Assembly (NCBI GenBank): GCA_021234155.1
Contig: JAJEKV010000404.1
Span: 60,001-124,000 of the forward strand
DNA: 64,000 nt
DNA from: Isoetes taiwanensis
Taxonomy: Eukaryota; Streptophyta; Lycopodiopsida; Isoetales; Isoetaceae
Direction: 5' to 3'
The notes under the pieces were generated by a model. That model was not told where the DNA came from and did no database searches. It saw nothing but the letters and a program-made list of their open reading frames with translations. The translations under genes and the position numbers were made by a program. Shown piece by piece: positions 11,025-23,179 of this stretch (within the stretch, counting starts at the first letter, position 1; each line of letters starts with the position of its first letter).

Positions 11025-12135
11025 AGGATTTTCATTGACCACACCCACTAATTCATTAACTACAACTTCAACTGGTGGTGTTGGTGCTTCTAATAGTGGT
11101 AATGCTTTTGAGATTTTTGAGGATATTAAGTTTATCACTAGGACAGTCATGGAGAGATATGTTGTCGGGGACTCTGCTTTTAAAGTCCATCAAAAGACCC
11201 TAACTGAAATTAATAGAGTACGTGAAAAAGTTTAAAATGCAGAACCTGTAACAGTGTGGAAAGCGTTTGTTGATATCAAAACACAAATATTATAAGGAAT
11301 TGGAAACATAAAACATATGGCAATTGACGAAGTACGGAATTCCATTCCCCGAATAGAATATAAAAGTTGGGCATTATGAGCTGCTTCACTCGATTGGCCT
11401 TCACTACTCTTTTGCAATGGCTCGGTTACATACTTTTGGTCTTATTTAACTGGAGGATTGGGAGAATTTTGGAGGACTGTTTCTTCCATATAATACCCAA
11501 GAGAGTGAGTACAATAAGAAAATGCAAAAAAGTATGGCGCTCACCAAATTGCAAATCCTACACTAGGAGAGTTAAGGAAATAGCTTGAAGAAGCAAAAGT
11601 GCAATATCCAGTTAAATGTGACTTTAAAAATGGAAAAAAATATATAGTTGAAAAATTGTATAAACATGATATAGTTTACCCGTGGGATACATGGAATGCA
11701 TTTGATGGTGTTCGCCTGGAGCTAACATATTTTTTCATAGAGTATTTGTTGCGGATATTTATCAGAGAGAAAATAAAGATATGACTCTAAGCACAGTAGA
11801 TGAGATTGTTGAAAAGAGAAAAGAAAGTTTAATATTATTAATGGTAATTTCGCGATCGGACAATTGATGCAATGTACAAGGCAATTTCACGGGGAAATAT
11901 TATTGAGAATTGCTTATGCACACAATATCGCCTTCTTAGTAAGCGCAAATATGAAGATATTGCGTCTTATATAATTGTATGGTTTTTTTTTTCCATAAGG
12001 TCATTTGTTTTTCAAAGGACAGATGATTACCTCCAAACTCAAATATTATGGGTAATTTCATCGAATTTCATGAAAGATTTGGAGCTTCTTACGAGATTAT
12101 GGACAAACTTGTTGTTGGCAAATTTACGAAACTAA
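11025..12135 (+). other. Unrecognised degraded coding-like segment, copy B
   Basis: Repeats the protein-like readings of 2158-3300: 11035-11235, 11367-11588, 11599-11784 and 11872-12135. The last is longer than in copy A because a frame break is absent. Shared stops in both copies (for example after the NRVREKV reading) argue that the segment was already non-coding before it was duplicated, or that it contains introns I cannot place. Function unknown. Confidence 0.3.
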
Positions 12136-13035
12136 TTTTATTTTTCTTTAAGCTTTGAAGAGTTATGGGCATAGGTACAATTCCTTTGTTTTGTTTATTT
12201 ATTTGTTACTTTCATTTTATATGCTATATATTATTTGCGCCTCTTTTTCCTATTTAAAGATTGCGGATATTTATGTGAACATTGCAAGAGGGATTAGGAG
12301 AGCGTCTTTAGAAGGCCATCTATTGTGATGAGCTCTTACATGGATGAGGTCGACTTTTTTTTTTTTTTTCCATGTATCAAATCATATCATTCTGACAAAG
12401 CAATTAGCTAACTTGCATAATGTTTGTTAATTTCGTCTCAACTTCAATATACTTTGAAAAATTTGTTTTTTACGTTTTTGTTATTATGGCATTACATGTG
12501 ATGTTTTTTTATGTTGGTTATTTGGATGCCACAATATTCCATACTTTAGTAAATGCAGTTTTTACTTGTTCATATATTGTACATAACTGACATGGCCATA
12601 AGTAAGCAAATTGAAACATTCAATTAGTGTATAGTGTAAAAATATTATTTTGACATGGCATTTTTGGCACTTTGATATGGACATATATATGATGGAAAGC
12701 GTTCTTTCTTCGTGATCTTTTAAGAAAATCTACCGAAGTCGGTTTTAGTTGAGGTATAGTTAGATAAGAATACGTTTCTTTTTGTTTGATTTGTGACACT
12801 GCCACTTTTTTTCTTAAATTGTAAAATATACTATTTATAATTCATAAATTCAATTATGTAAATGATAAATAATTTTTACTAACTATACTTCATAAAGTCA
12901 GTTGAAAATTTCACGTCTATGAAATATATTATTTGTTAAATATTTAAAAGTTATTGGTTGTCAAACTTTTAAGAGAATCACGTAAAGCTTATTTTCTTAT
13001 ATATTGTTTTTCTCTTGAAAAATTCAATGCTTTTG

Positions 13036-15050
13036 AGTTTTTGGTTCATATTATAGCAAGTTTGCCAATGTTTGACATTGAACCTTATATTATATAAATT
13101 GGTAACTACTTTTAGAATATTACATAATCTGTATATATATTGTAGAATTCTTAAACTATTAAAAAGTCATGGTAGAGAATTGATAAATAAATAAATATGA
13201 ATTAAGAAACTTAAAATATTTTAATAAAAAAAGCCATTCCAGTGAATGGTTAATAATTTTTCTCTATTTCCATTTGAGCGACACTTCTTTACTTGGCCAT
13301 TCTTGTGCATGCCTAAAAATAATGTTCATGTCTAGATTCGAGAATGGTACGACAACATTCAAATTTAATTCATGGTAGACAACAGTTTGTAGATAACCAC
13401 ACAATGGAATAGGAATAGGTATAAATGTAAAAATAGACATCTTTGTACGCCTATAAATATAAAAGTAGACATCTTGGCAAGCTCTAGTTGATCAAGCAAA
13501 TGCAAGTTATATATAAAGAATAAAAGACTACTCTTAACACCATGACTCTGGAAGAGAATCATTATTAGGACTATTAGCAATAGAATGAGCAAGATATAGC
13601 TACCACAAAATCCGCAACATGTAATTCAAGTAGAGAATCCTCCGGGTTCTTTGAAGATGGCCAAAACTTTTAGATTAACCTATGGGCTTTGAAGATGGCC
13701 AAAATCCTATCTTAGTTCATGTTAGAGTTTGGAAGCTAGCCGATTGCTCTTGGTATTGAATTCTTGGAGCTACGGCAAGGCCTTTGTTTGGTATTCAAAG
13801 CATTATCATTTCTTGTTTGATTTTTGTTTCTTTGTCCTTAGAAATGTTTGTCATGCATATGATATACCATCTAGTGTATTATAGAGCATTATTACTTCTT
13901 ATTATCATGTTCAAGAAGTGCTAGAGGCTTGGGAGATATCTGGGCCTCTGGTTTGCTTTCCTTGTGTGAGGGGATACATCTGTTTGAACTGCACATGGTA
14001 TAGCCAATGCATCTTTCCCATGAGCTGGATATTAGGATAATTGAGGTTGATGAATTTCTTAACAGTGTGAATTGTGTGGTAGATTAAGTGCTTTTTTTCA
14101 TAGTTAGCAGAAGTGCTTGGTGATATCAATGCATGTCTTGATCTATGGCTGACGATTATGGATCATGGAATTTATAGGCCGACAACAAGTCAACTATTTA
14201 TATTCGGTTTTTATGAGCAGGATCAGCGTATTGATGACTAGATAGCAAGAAAATATGAGTTGTGGAGAAACCTATGAACAGTCATTTGCACTCAACTGCA
14301 TTGGTTTTCTTATTTCATTCTGTTGTGTTTTGTTTTAGGCTATGGTAAAGTCCATTTTGGAGCTATGCATTGTCCTATACTGTAAAGATGGTGCTGAGGT
14401 GATGGCTACATCTTCTTCTATTTTCTTTTTTTCCTTCTTGTTCTTGTGCTTCGTGGTTGTGCTCCTATGATTGATATAAATTTTACTATTAATATGATGT
14501 TTGGTTTCCAATGGAACATGTATTATCTTTTTTTTTTTTTTAATTGAAGGCTATTTAGTTGAATATACAAAAAAACTTTTTTCAAGGGAAGTATAACCCT
14601 GGAGAAAATTCAAGTCTGTGCTGATTATAAAGTCACAGAGATCAAAAAGTTCTTAGACATAAGCTAGTGAACTGATTTGAGGTTCTGATTTGTGCGCTTT
14701 CTTGCCTTCCCTTTGACAATAGTGTGAAGGTGCAATAGATGCACATGCAGGTATCCGCCTTAGCCATGTTATATCTTCCTTTTGCATCTTTGGCATTGCA
14801 TAGCAGCTCCCTACATATATCTAAATTCTGGTCTTGGCGACAACGCGAGATACAAAAGGTTTTCTCCATGCTTGTGAGGTGTCGGCTTGACTCTAAAGAA
14901 TTTTATCCACTCCTTGTTTTTGTGTCAGCCCCTGTTTTTCTTCCATTTGAGTCTCCTAGTCATTAGAAATAGAGTATTTGCAACAACACCCGGATCACCC
15001 ATTAATACTTAAGATCCAATTGATATCATACAATACACACCTTGATCCCC
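13036..15050. other. AT-rich DNA with one exon-like piece
   Basis: No recognisable gene. The only item of note is 14339-14398 on the plus strand: a pyrimidine-rich stretch ending in TTTTAG, then 20 open codons (AMVKSILELCIVLYCKDGAE), then GTGATG. It could be a small exon, but no partner exon was found. T-runs lie at about 14529-14542. Confidence 0.3.
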
Positions 15051-15059
15051 TCAGGAGAA

Positions 15060-15440
15060 TGATTTCATAATTAAAAATGAAGGCATTCCTTCCTTTCCAC
15101 ATCCTCCAAAGGAGGATGTAAATCCTCCAGTCAGTCGGGTTATTGGGCATGAAGAAATCCCTTCTCACTCACGACTACCAAGTTTTGACCAAGGATATCG
15201 AGAGGCTAGCTCAATATCCATTCCGACCATATAGGCATGACACGAAGAGGTGATTCTCGTCTTCCTTGTCGGCAAGACACACATCACATATATCCAAATT
15301 AGTCATAGATAATGAAACCTCTTACGGTTGTTTGCCGGGCCTGCGTGCGAGTTGCCACATGAAAGCCTTGATCTTGATTGATGGGCTGCTCCACATGAAA
15401 TCTAAATTCTTTACGGCATTGTCAGGGAGACCCCCATTTT
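15060..15440 (-). pseudogene. LINE reverse transcriptase tail (zf-RVT), fragment
   Basis: On the minus strand, about 15420-15220, the translation gives a WSSPSIKIKAFMWQLA-like segment followed by DICDVCLADKEDENHLFVSC. This is the zinc-binding region (zf-RVT) at the C-terminus of plant LINE ORF2 proteins, with the expected C-x2-C and HLF-x2-C spacing. The reading is broken by one or more stops. No reverse transcriptase core is attached; the nearest minus-strand LINE core lies 8 kb away at 23.2-24.1 kb and need not be the same copy. Confidence 0.72.
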
Positions 15441-15444
15441 AGGT

Positions 15445-16060
15445 GAGCGGTGATCTCTTGTTGACTCATCAAAGAATCGTAGGCCGGCTGACCTTGTATC
15501 GGTTTTACCATTGTGATTACGGGAAGGGACTCTTAATAGACACAAAGCGGCCCGGATAGGCTTGTCATTCATCCGGCCGGTATACAATGGTTTGAAGAAT
15601 AGGGAGGGTAGCCGACCATAGGAACAATATCGGACTACCCGTAAAAAGAAATGTACACAGGCAATATATAGAAGGGTAATGGCGACAACTTCTCGGGATA
15701 AAAAACCCGCCCTTTTGGGTTTTCGAGGAAAACCCTAATGAGAAATGGTCGCCAACAACCTTGAATGTGTTGCCCGGAAAACCGAAGAAGATGGATTGAT
15801 GGCGAACACAAACATAGCCGGACCCCCGAAGACAGCAGAAGTCCCGAATGTGTTGCCTGGAGAGCCGCCAAAGATGGTGGAAACATGTCGATGGCGAAGC
15901 CAAGAAAGCAGGACCCCAAAACGACGGCAGATAACCTGCAGCAACTCAAAAGAACCCTAAAAAAATACCCGTGAAACGGTTAGAAAGAACTAACATGCAT
16001 GGCATGGACAAGGCAAGCCGCACACTCAAAACCTGCAAAAAAGAGCAAATTAGAACATAA
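15445..16060. other. No clear gene
   Basis: Open frames occur on both strands at 15565-15974, which suggests a low-stop, moderately GC-rich stretch and not a gene. The piece GGGAAGGGACT...AATAGACACAAA near 15525-15552 recurs near 16645-16668, linking this stretch to the repeat field downstream. Confidence 0.4.
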
Positions 16061-16084
16061 AAAGCAGCACCCAGAAAGTAAAGA

Positions 16085-16410
16085 AGCATCACCCAGCGGG
16101 TGGAAAACAACTATGCGTCACCCTCAAGGTGGAAAATAAATAGCATCACCCTCAAGGTGGAAATAAATAGCATCACCCTCAAGGTGGAAAATAAATAGCA
16201 TCACCCTCAAGGTGGAAATAAATAGCATCACCCTCAAGGTGGAAACAAATAGCATCACCCTCAAGGTGGAAACAAAATGGCGTCACCCTCAAGGTGGAAA
16301 CAAATAAGCGTCACCCTCAAGGGTGGAAACAAATAGCTTCACCCTCAAGGTGGAAATAAATAGCATCACCCACAGGTGGAGAAAGCATCACCCAACGGGT
16401 GGAAAATAAC
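16085..16410 (+). repeat. 27-bp tandem array with conserved mini-hairpin
   Basis: About twelve units of 26-30 bases with core GCATCACCCTCAAGGTGGAAA. The inner CACC...GGTG can fold back on itself. Edge units vary in sequence but keep the pairing: CACCCAGCGGGTG near 16091 and CACCCAACGGGTG near 16388 are perfect five-base arms with a three-base loop. Isolated related units reappear near 17385-17412 and 19088-19124. It is a plant minisatellite; a function is not evident. Confidence 0.88.
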
Positions 16411-16449
16411 ATATGAAAAATGACATGATAGCGATGCAAGAAACATTAT

Positions 16450-19400
16450 TATAATAAATGCAAAGTGAACAATATAAAAGCAGTGGCGTCCCCGCGGACA
16501 GGCGGGGAAGGGAGGAAGCTTCGAGAGAAGGAGGAAAGCTTTGTGAGAAGCCAGCCGATAACCAGTCTGAAGAGGAAAAGAGCCTTATATAATGGCTCGT
16601 CCCTCCGAGAATAGCGATCAGAGGGCTCGGATCGATGCGATCTCAGGAAGGGACTATAATAGACACAAAACCGACCGACTACCGAGAGAACTTCCTAACT
16701 ATAAGCCTAGCCGCCCTTGAAACCTCAAATGTTGAGGCGGGTCCGCGAAGCAATAGCGAGAGTGGGAAGAAGAGGATCGCCGACAGCGAGTGAGCCAGTT
16801 TTGCATACATGTAGAACCCGAAGGAATGAATATGAAAAAGGTTGTAGACATGGTAGCACAAACAAGAGCAAGGTTAAGAGAAAAAATTAAGGTGAAGGTT
16901 AATGTAAATCAACATAAATCGAGCAAATTAAAATTAATCGAAATTAAGATTAAGGTTAATGTTAAAGAGGGTGAAGTAGTCAAAAAGAGGTTATGGCCAA
17001 TGAAAAAGAGAAGATCGGGGTCAAAGCGCTAAGGTCAAGATGAGGTGCAAGGAGGTAAGCCGGATAGTAGAGAGGGATAAGCGAAAATACAATGACTAGG
17101 TAAAGTGGCCGGATTATAAATAAAGCTAGGGCCATATGGAGGGTCTGAAATACTAAAGCAAAAACATAGTAGTGGATATGATAAAGGAACCAAAAGCACA
17201 AGAAATATCGGAAGGAACATGTTAGAAAAGAAGGTCTGTTGAAATGTAAAATATAAAAGAACGCCTAAGGATAAGGCCGAATGAATGTGCATGGCCAGGG
17301 GCAAATTTGCACAACAACGAAACGCATAAGCGATGTGGCGATTAGTAATAAGGAAAATCAACAATACATGAAAAGAGAAGATAGCATCACCCGGAGGGCG
17401 TCAAAAGCGGGTGGAAGAAAAAACCGTGATAAATAGAAATTTGACGTCTAGCCAAATAGGTTACATGAAGGAACATCACCAAAAAATAAAAACCCAATAG
17501 GAAACTAGATATCAGGTGTGAATAAGTGCATAGATAAGAGACCCAACAATGTCCGAAATGCAATTTGCCCAAAAAACCAATTCCAACGTAACCTATAATT
17601 CCATTTTCAAAATGTCAAATGCATAAAGACCGACTTAAAAATATGCCCTAAACCAGAGAATAAAAACAAAGTATACCAATGTCTGAAGTCTAGTAGTCTA
17701 AATAGCAAGAGGCAAGCACCAGACAAGGGGACAGAAGGGAAATCAAGCAAGCACGGAGCACGAGCACAGCCTGCAGGGTCGCATATGCCTCCCATGTCGC
17801 AAAATTGCAATGTGGTGCCAAACGCAATATGCATCGTATCCAGATAAAGTTAAATAGCAATACCATGCACAAAATTAGAATGTGGCCAATATAACACCTT
17901 GTGGACAACAAGGTAGGACACCCCACATCTAGATAAAGAGAAGCATAAAAATGAAAGATAATCCAATAGAAACCCATGTCGAAAAATCTCCACGCAGTGC
18001 CAAACGCAATATGCATCCTATCGAGATAAAGCCAAATAGCAGATATGCCAATAATGATCATACCAAAATAGAAAAAGATCCACTACAAGTGCAAAAACCC
18101 ACAATAGACAGCTAGAAATGGATTGCTCGAGAGAACTAGAATCACGCAAAACTAGCACCATGCACAAAAAAGGAATGTGCCCAATATAACACCTTGTATA
18201 CAATGTTCCACGTAAGATACTCCCTATCAAGACAAAGAGAAGCATAAAAAGGAAGATGATCCAAGTGTGGTGATGTCAGAAGACAAATAATACCATATGC
18301 GTAAAACCATAAATAAGGGCCCTAATAGGAACGCTGGCAAACGAGGGACGAGATGGAGGAAGAGGATGGAGGCGTGTTAGTACCAGTCAAAAGGAAGGCA
18401 AGAAGGGAATTGAGACGAAAGTCAATTCGGATCCCAACGAAAAACGAAATTGAGGCGTAAGTAGTCAAAGGTGAGATTATGGCGAAGGAAAAGGAAGAGA
18501 TGGAGGTCAAAACGCCAAGGTGGGGTTGGAAGGGAAGGAGATCGGCCATATGGTAAATGTGGAACAAGATGAGGAGAGCGAAAATGCGAAGATCTGGTTC
18601 AGGATAGGATAGGAGAAATTAGTGGTGATGTTAGAAGACAAATAATACCATATGCGTAAATCCATGAATAAAGGCCCCAATAGGAAACATACTGTGGCAA
18701 ACGAGGGACGAGTTTGAGGAAGAGGATGAAGACATGTTAGCACCGATCAAAAGGAAGGTCAAGAAGGAAATTGAGACAAAAGTTAATTTGGATCACAACG
18801 TAAAAGAAAAAATAAGGCGTAACTTCATAAACTATAAACCCAGCCGCCGCGAAACCGCCAAGTGTTGAGTCGGGTCACGAAGCACGTAGCGAGGGTGGGA
18901 CGAAGAGGAGCGCCAACGACCGTGAGCGCGAGAAGAATTGGAACCTATAAAAGGCACCCATTAGCGGTTAAGGAGAAGAAGAACGTGCATAACAGTGAAG
19001 CGGCAAGCTGCACAACAACAAGCACTCAAATTGATGTGAGCGATTAGTAATGAGGAAAAATCAACAATACATGAAAAAGAGAAGATAGCATCACCTGGGG
19101 TGGAGAAAAAGCGTCACCCAGCGGATGGAAGAAAAAACATAATAAACAAAAAATTTTGTCCAGATATAGCTAAATAGCAAATATGATGCATAATGATAGC
19201 ACAATGCACAAGGATAGCGAGCTAGAAATGAATTCCCCGGCAAATGATGTATAATGAGAGCACAATGCACAATGCACAATGATAGCACAAGGTACAGTGA
19301 AAAAAGATCTCAACAACCAGCTTTAGAATTAGGCAGGACTAGCACCCTGCACAAAATTAGGATGCGCTCAAGATAATACTACATGCACAATAACTCAATA

Positions 19401-20230
19401 TACGCCCCATCTAGAGAAAGATAAGCATCAAAAATAAAAAATGATCCAATAGAAACCCCTGTCACAAAATTGCAATGGAGTGATGCAAATGAAATCATAA
19501 TGACGACAGATATGAAAAAATTAGGACATTCACGTGATTTACAATCCCATGAAGGATCAATAAGAGAGTGCCGAATCTGAAAAACAAATAGAAAAAATCC
19601 ATTCGAAGTGCAAAAAGCTCTCAATAGACAACTAGAAATAGATTTCCCGAGATAACTAGAATCATGCAGAACTAGCAGCATGCACAAAATTAGAATGTGC
19701 CCAATATAACACTGTGTGTGCAACAACTGAATATGTTCCACATCTAGATAAAAATAAGCATAAAAATGAAAGATGATCCAACAGAAATCCACGCCGCAAA
19801 ATCGCAATGCAGTGCCAAATGCAATATGCATCAAATCCAGATAAAGACAAATAGCAAATATGCCAATGATGATAGCGCCAGAAAACCTATAATGGTAAAA
19901 AAACTTCAAGAACACGATGTCAAACCAGAATTTGCCAAATAAGTCATGCTTGTAACAAAAAATGCAATGCAACGTATTTTGTAAACACTATGTGAAGGTT
20001 GAATAAAAGAGAAATGATAGTGTTAAATAAGAGGTCATAAGGAAAATAATACGACATTGTGGAGCGAGGAAGAAATGCTGCAATATGAATAACACTGTTA
20101 ATATTAAGAGGTTGAGGGAGAAGTGGCAGACATGTCAGTATAAATCAAGAGGAAGGTCAGGGGAGATGAAATTGAAATTCAATGTGGACCACATCGTGAA
20201 TCCAGAAAAAGAAGTAGGATGGCTATGCAC
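16450..20230 (+). repeat. Degenerate higher-order repeat field
   Basis: Several different segments recur here: 16693-16800 with 18834-18945; 17284-17450 with 18984-19155; 18270-18480 with 18621-18830 (about 350 bases apart) and a weaker third copy near 20100-20220; and a segment around CCAATATAACACC at 17885, 18181 and 19700. The order of segments is partly kept, so the field looks like decayed copies of one unit of roughly 2 kb. Long minus-strand open frames here (for example 19379-19972) are low-complexity by-products; I recognise no protein in them. Confidence 0.7.
16510..16650 (+). repeat. Dispersed 140-bp repeat with TATA-like site, copy 1
   Basis: Matches 22863-23000. Both copies contain GGAAGCTTCG, GAGCCTTATATAATGGCTCG and GATCAGAGGGCTCGGATCGAT. 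The TATATAA within an otherwise GC-rich repeat resembles a promoter or LTR core. Similarity stops on both sides, so the copies are short repeats or solo fragments; a pair of LTRs 6.3 kb apart is not supported. Confidence 0.65.
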
Positions 20231-22862
20231 AAGCAGTTTATGTCAAATGTGAGGCCAAAGTCAAGGGGAGCTCAGATAAATCCCCTAAAACAATAGCCCA
20301 GAATAAATTGTCGGTTAAGGAAATGGATATGGGTATAGATGGATGTACGACCATGTATATACAAATCTCCTTGAATAGATGAGTATAAATGGATGAATAG
20401 AGTAGTTGAAACATGTGGAGTCGAAGGGAAATGTGAGGGTATAGCCAAGAGTCAAGAGGAGATGGAGGTCAAAGGAGCCAAATTGGGTGGGAATCGAATA
20501 AGGTTAGCCAGATAAGAGAGTAAAACAAAATCACACACCACTATTGTAAAAGCCACCCCATGGTATACAAGTCAAATCCCAATGCAAATAAACTAAGATG
20601 GAGCAACAAGCCATATACGTCATGCATGATATACCAGTAAATACGTGCATCAAAAGAATATGTCGGAACAATACTGCATCATTTAACAAATCGACAGATT
20701 TTCTGCATTCGTAAAAAAGAGGCAAACATAATATGGCCCAAGGAAAAACTATAGGTTTAAGCTCACCACCGGGTTTAAACACATATGCATAGAATCACCC
20801 AATTTAAACGAATTAATGCCAAGAACTGTGTATAGAAAAACGAAAGCCGACTAGAAAGGGAGGTCTGGCAAATCATGGAAAATAGCAAAATCGTCAAATG
20901 TATAGGAAAGATGCATATATCCCAAAAAATTGTTTTAGAAGCAGATGCACAAGAGTTGAAAATGCCTCACCTCAGAAGACATAATGTCGTTACAAAAATA
21001 ATGAGAACAATGCTACTATATAGGAAAAAGGAAAAGTGAACAAAGGAAAAATGATGAAGAACAATATAGACATAGAATAAAGCATCGCCACAGAACCCAT
21101 CATTAAGTTACCTGGATGAGTGAGGAACTTGTACAATAAAAACCACAAATGCATGCCCTAGGACCTAGGGTGCTCTGTAAAGAAAAATGATGACCAGGAC
21201 ATCTTATGTTGGCAAAAGATGAGCCGATTAGTATGAGTCAAGACCCGACCAAAAAAAGAATAACAATTTCAAGCTAAGGATTTGGGGAAGGGATTAAACA
21301 TGCCAAGACGAAGGCACCTATGACTGGTTGGCTAGAAAAATGCCAGGCGAGCCGAGCTATGAAGAGGGGCGAGGAAAAAAAGGAAGGGCTAAATGGACTG
21401 TCGCTGAGCGGAGGGGCTAAGGAAAAAAGAAGGTTGAAGAAGGAAAATTGGCTAAGGCAATATGGGTGAGGATGTGGCACGTTGACATTGGCTAAGAAGG
21501 AAAGGCGGTGCATTATTAGTGAAGCATAGAGGGAAGGCAGCTGCATGGAAAAGACGAGCCTGGGGTCACAAGATGGCAAAGGGATTTGAGTCACGAAATG
21601 GAGTAAGAAAGGGGGCATAAACAATGAATGAGGACTGGCTAAAAAAAGGGTTGGAAGTGGGCTAAAGAAAACCATCGTAGGTGTAGAGAGAAAGAAGGCA
21701 AGTAGAAGGTAAAAAATAGATGGAGGAGACAACAAAAAAAACTGTCTGCGGCAAATGCCGCCCTGATCCAAACGGATGGTTCGAATTTCCTGATACCAAA
21801 CAGATGCCGGCGCCCGTGCTGGAGTCGATGGGCTGGATGCCACCTCCGCGGCCCTGGGACGCCTGCCTTACAGTGATCCGCAGCTAAAGAACGGGAAATC
21901 GGCTGCTCCTCAGGCCTGCTATCAAACACCACCAGCAAAAAAGGACCTGAAAACACAGAAAACAGAAACAGAGGCCGAGAAGAGTTATGGCTGAGCGGCA
22001 GAAGCAGAGAAGAAGTCGGAATCAGGGTTGTCCTTGGCACCATCTATGAAAACTGCTTCCTGCACATGTTGCTATAAAATGATCTGAAACAAACAATGAT
22101 GGATGGTAGAAAGGATATGTCAGGATCCATTGAGCTATCATATTTACATTCCCAACCCGATGAGGCAGCAAAATCCATCTGGATCTGAGCGATCATATTA
22201 ACCCATCACAAAAGCAGCAAAATCCGGCTGGATCTGAAGCGAGCTTGCATGTAAGTGCCCGGATTCATCGCCGCTCATTTCTTGGGCTCATCATTCAGCT
22301 CAGAATTGGCATGCATCCGCATCAACGTAGCAGGCGGCAACAACCTCCACGAAACTTGCATCTTGATCCTGTAGGAATCGAAACTCCCAGGCATGCATCC
22401 GCAAGAGAAAGAAATATACGCATGATCATGATTATGTTTCTAGATGGATTCACCATGCACACAAAGAGGATGCAGCCCATTGCAGAGAAAACAAGAAAGT
22501 GCAAAAACAATAGAAGGATATGGAAAATATATAGGATCTCCAGAAGCTAAGTTAGTAACAATTTCAGCATCCCTTCTGAGATTGAATCCATTCAATTGGG
22601 GAATTCACGATACACAACCCAAAAACATCAAATAAAAATAAGAAATCGGAATGAATTGATCAATGCTTCCTAGTGGATTCACCATAGTCCAGCATGCATA
22701 ACTTGAAAGCCTCGGATTGAACATAAAATAGACCTACAAGTGAGAAGGAAGTGATACCTGCCATACCATATCGCACCACGCCGACAGAAAGAGACAAAGA
22801 ATAACATGACGAGGGTAAGGAAGTGTGTGAGGGAGAAAAGTCATGGAAGGAAGCCGAGGCAA
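20231..22862. other. Mostly non-genic stretch
   Basis: No recognisable gene. A purine-rich plus strand at 21270-21760 creates long open frames on the minus strand (21274-21843, 21639-22043) that match no family I know. A short duplication sharing GCAGCAAAATCC and CTGGATCTGA occurs near 22168 and 22212. Confidence 0.4.
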
Positions 22863-23000
22863 AAAGAAGGAAGCTTCGGAGAGAAGGAGGAAGGCTGCTT
22901 TGTGAGAAAGCGCCGATAACCGATCTGAAGAGGAAAAAGAGCCTTATATAATGGCTCGTCCCTCCCCGAGAATAATGATCAGAGGGCTCGGATCGATCAC
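22863..23000 (+). repeat. Dispersed 140-bp repeat with TATA-like site, copy 2
   Basis: Second copy of the repeat at 16510-16650, with small indels. It ends abruptly near 23000, just before the LINE fragment on the opposite strand. Confidence 0.65.
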
Positions 23001-23179
23001 GTCCATGGAGTGCAGGGAGTGGGACCAGCTACCCTGCACTACAATGTTATTGGTAGCTTCATAAAGCAATTTTGTTTGATGATCCTCCCCAGCAAGGATA
23101 GAATTCTGAAATGGGATGATACCATTATCATCAAAAGATCCTTGTCGAGTTATCCTTTTGTTTCCATAATCGGCTTACT

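Larger units (their letters stand above)
9413..13035 (+). repeat. Large direct repeat, copy B
   Basis: The second copy of the segment at 546-4165. After 13035 the sequence diverges completely from copy A. See copy A for the pattern of differences. Confidence 0.88.

Noticed and set aside
16085-16410. CRISPR-like array of direct repeats
   Set aside because: Units abut each other without unique spacers, the host is a eukaryote and no cas genes are present; it is a minisatellite.
19379-19972. 197-codon minus-strand frame as a membrane protein
   Set aside because: It lies inside the repeat field, its segments recur as non-coding repeats elsewhere, and the hydrophobicity follows from base composition.
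21770-21795. LTR primer-binding site (TGGTATCAG on the minus strand)
   Set aside because: Only nine bases fit, the adjoining sequence does not end in CA, and no LTR pair surrounds it.
21274-22043. 189- and 134-codon minus-strand frames as a gene
   Set aside because: They come from a purine-rich stretch with few stops, overlap in different frames and show no domain.
16510-23000. Complete LTR retrotransposon
   Set aside because: The 140-bp copies lack clear TG...CA ends, and no gag, protease, integrase or LTR-type reverse transcriptase lies between them.
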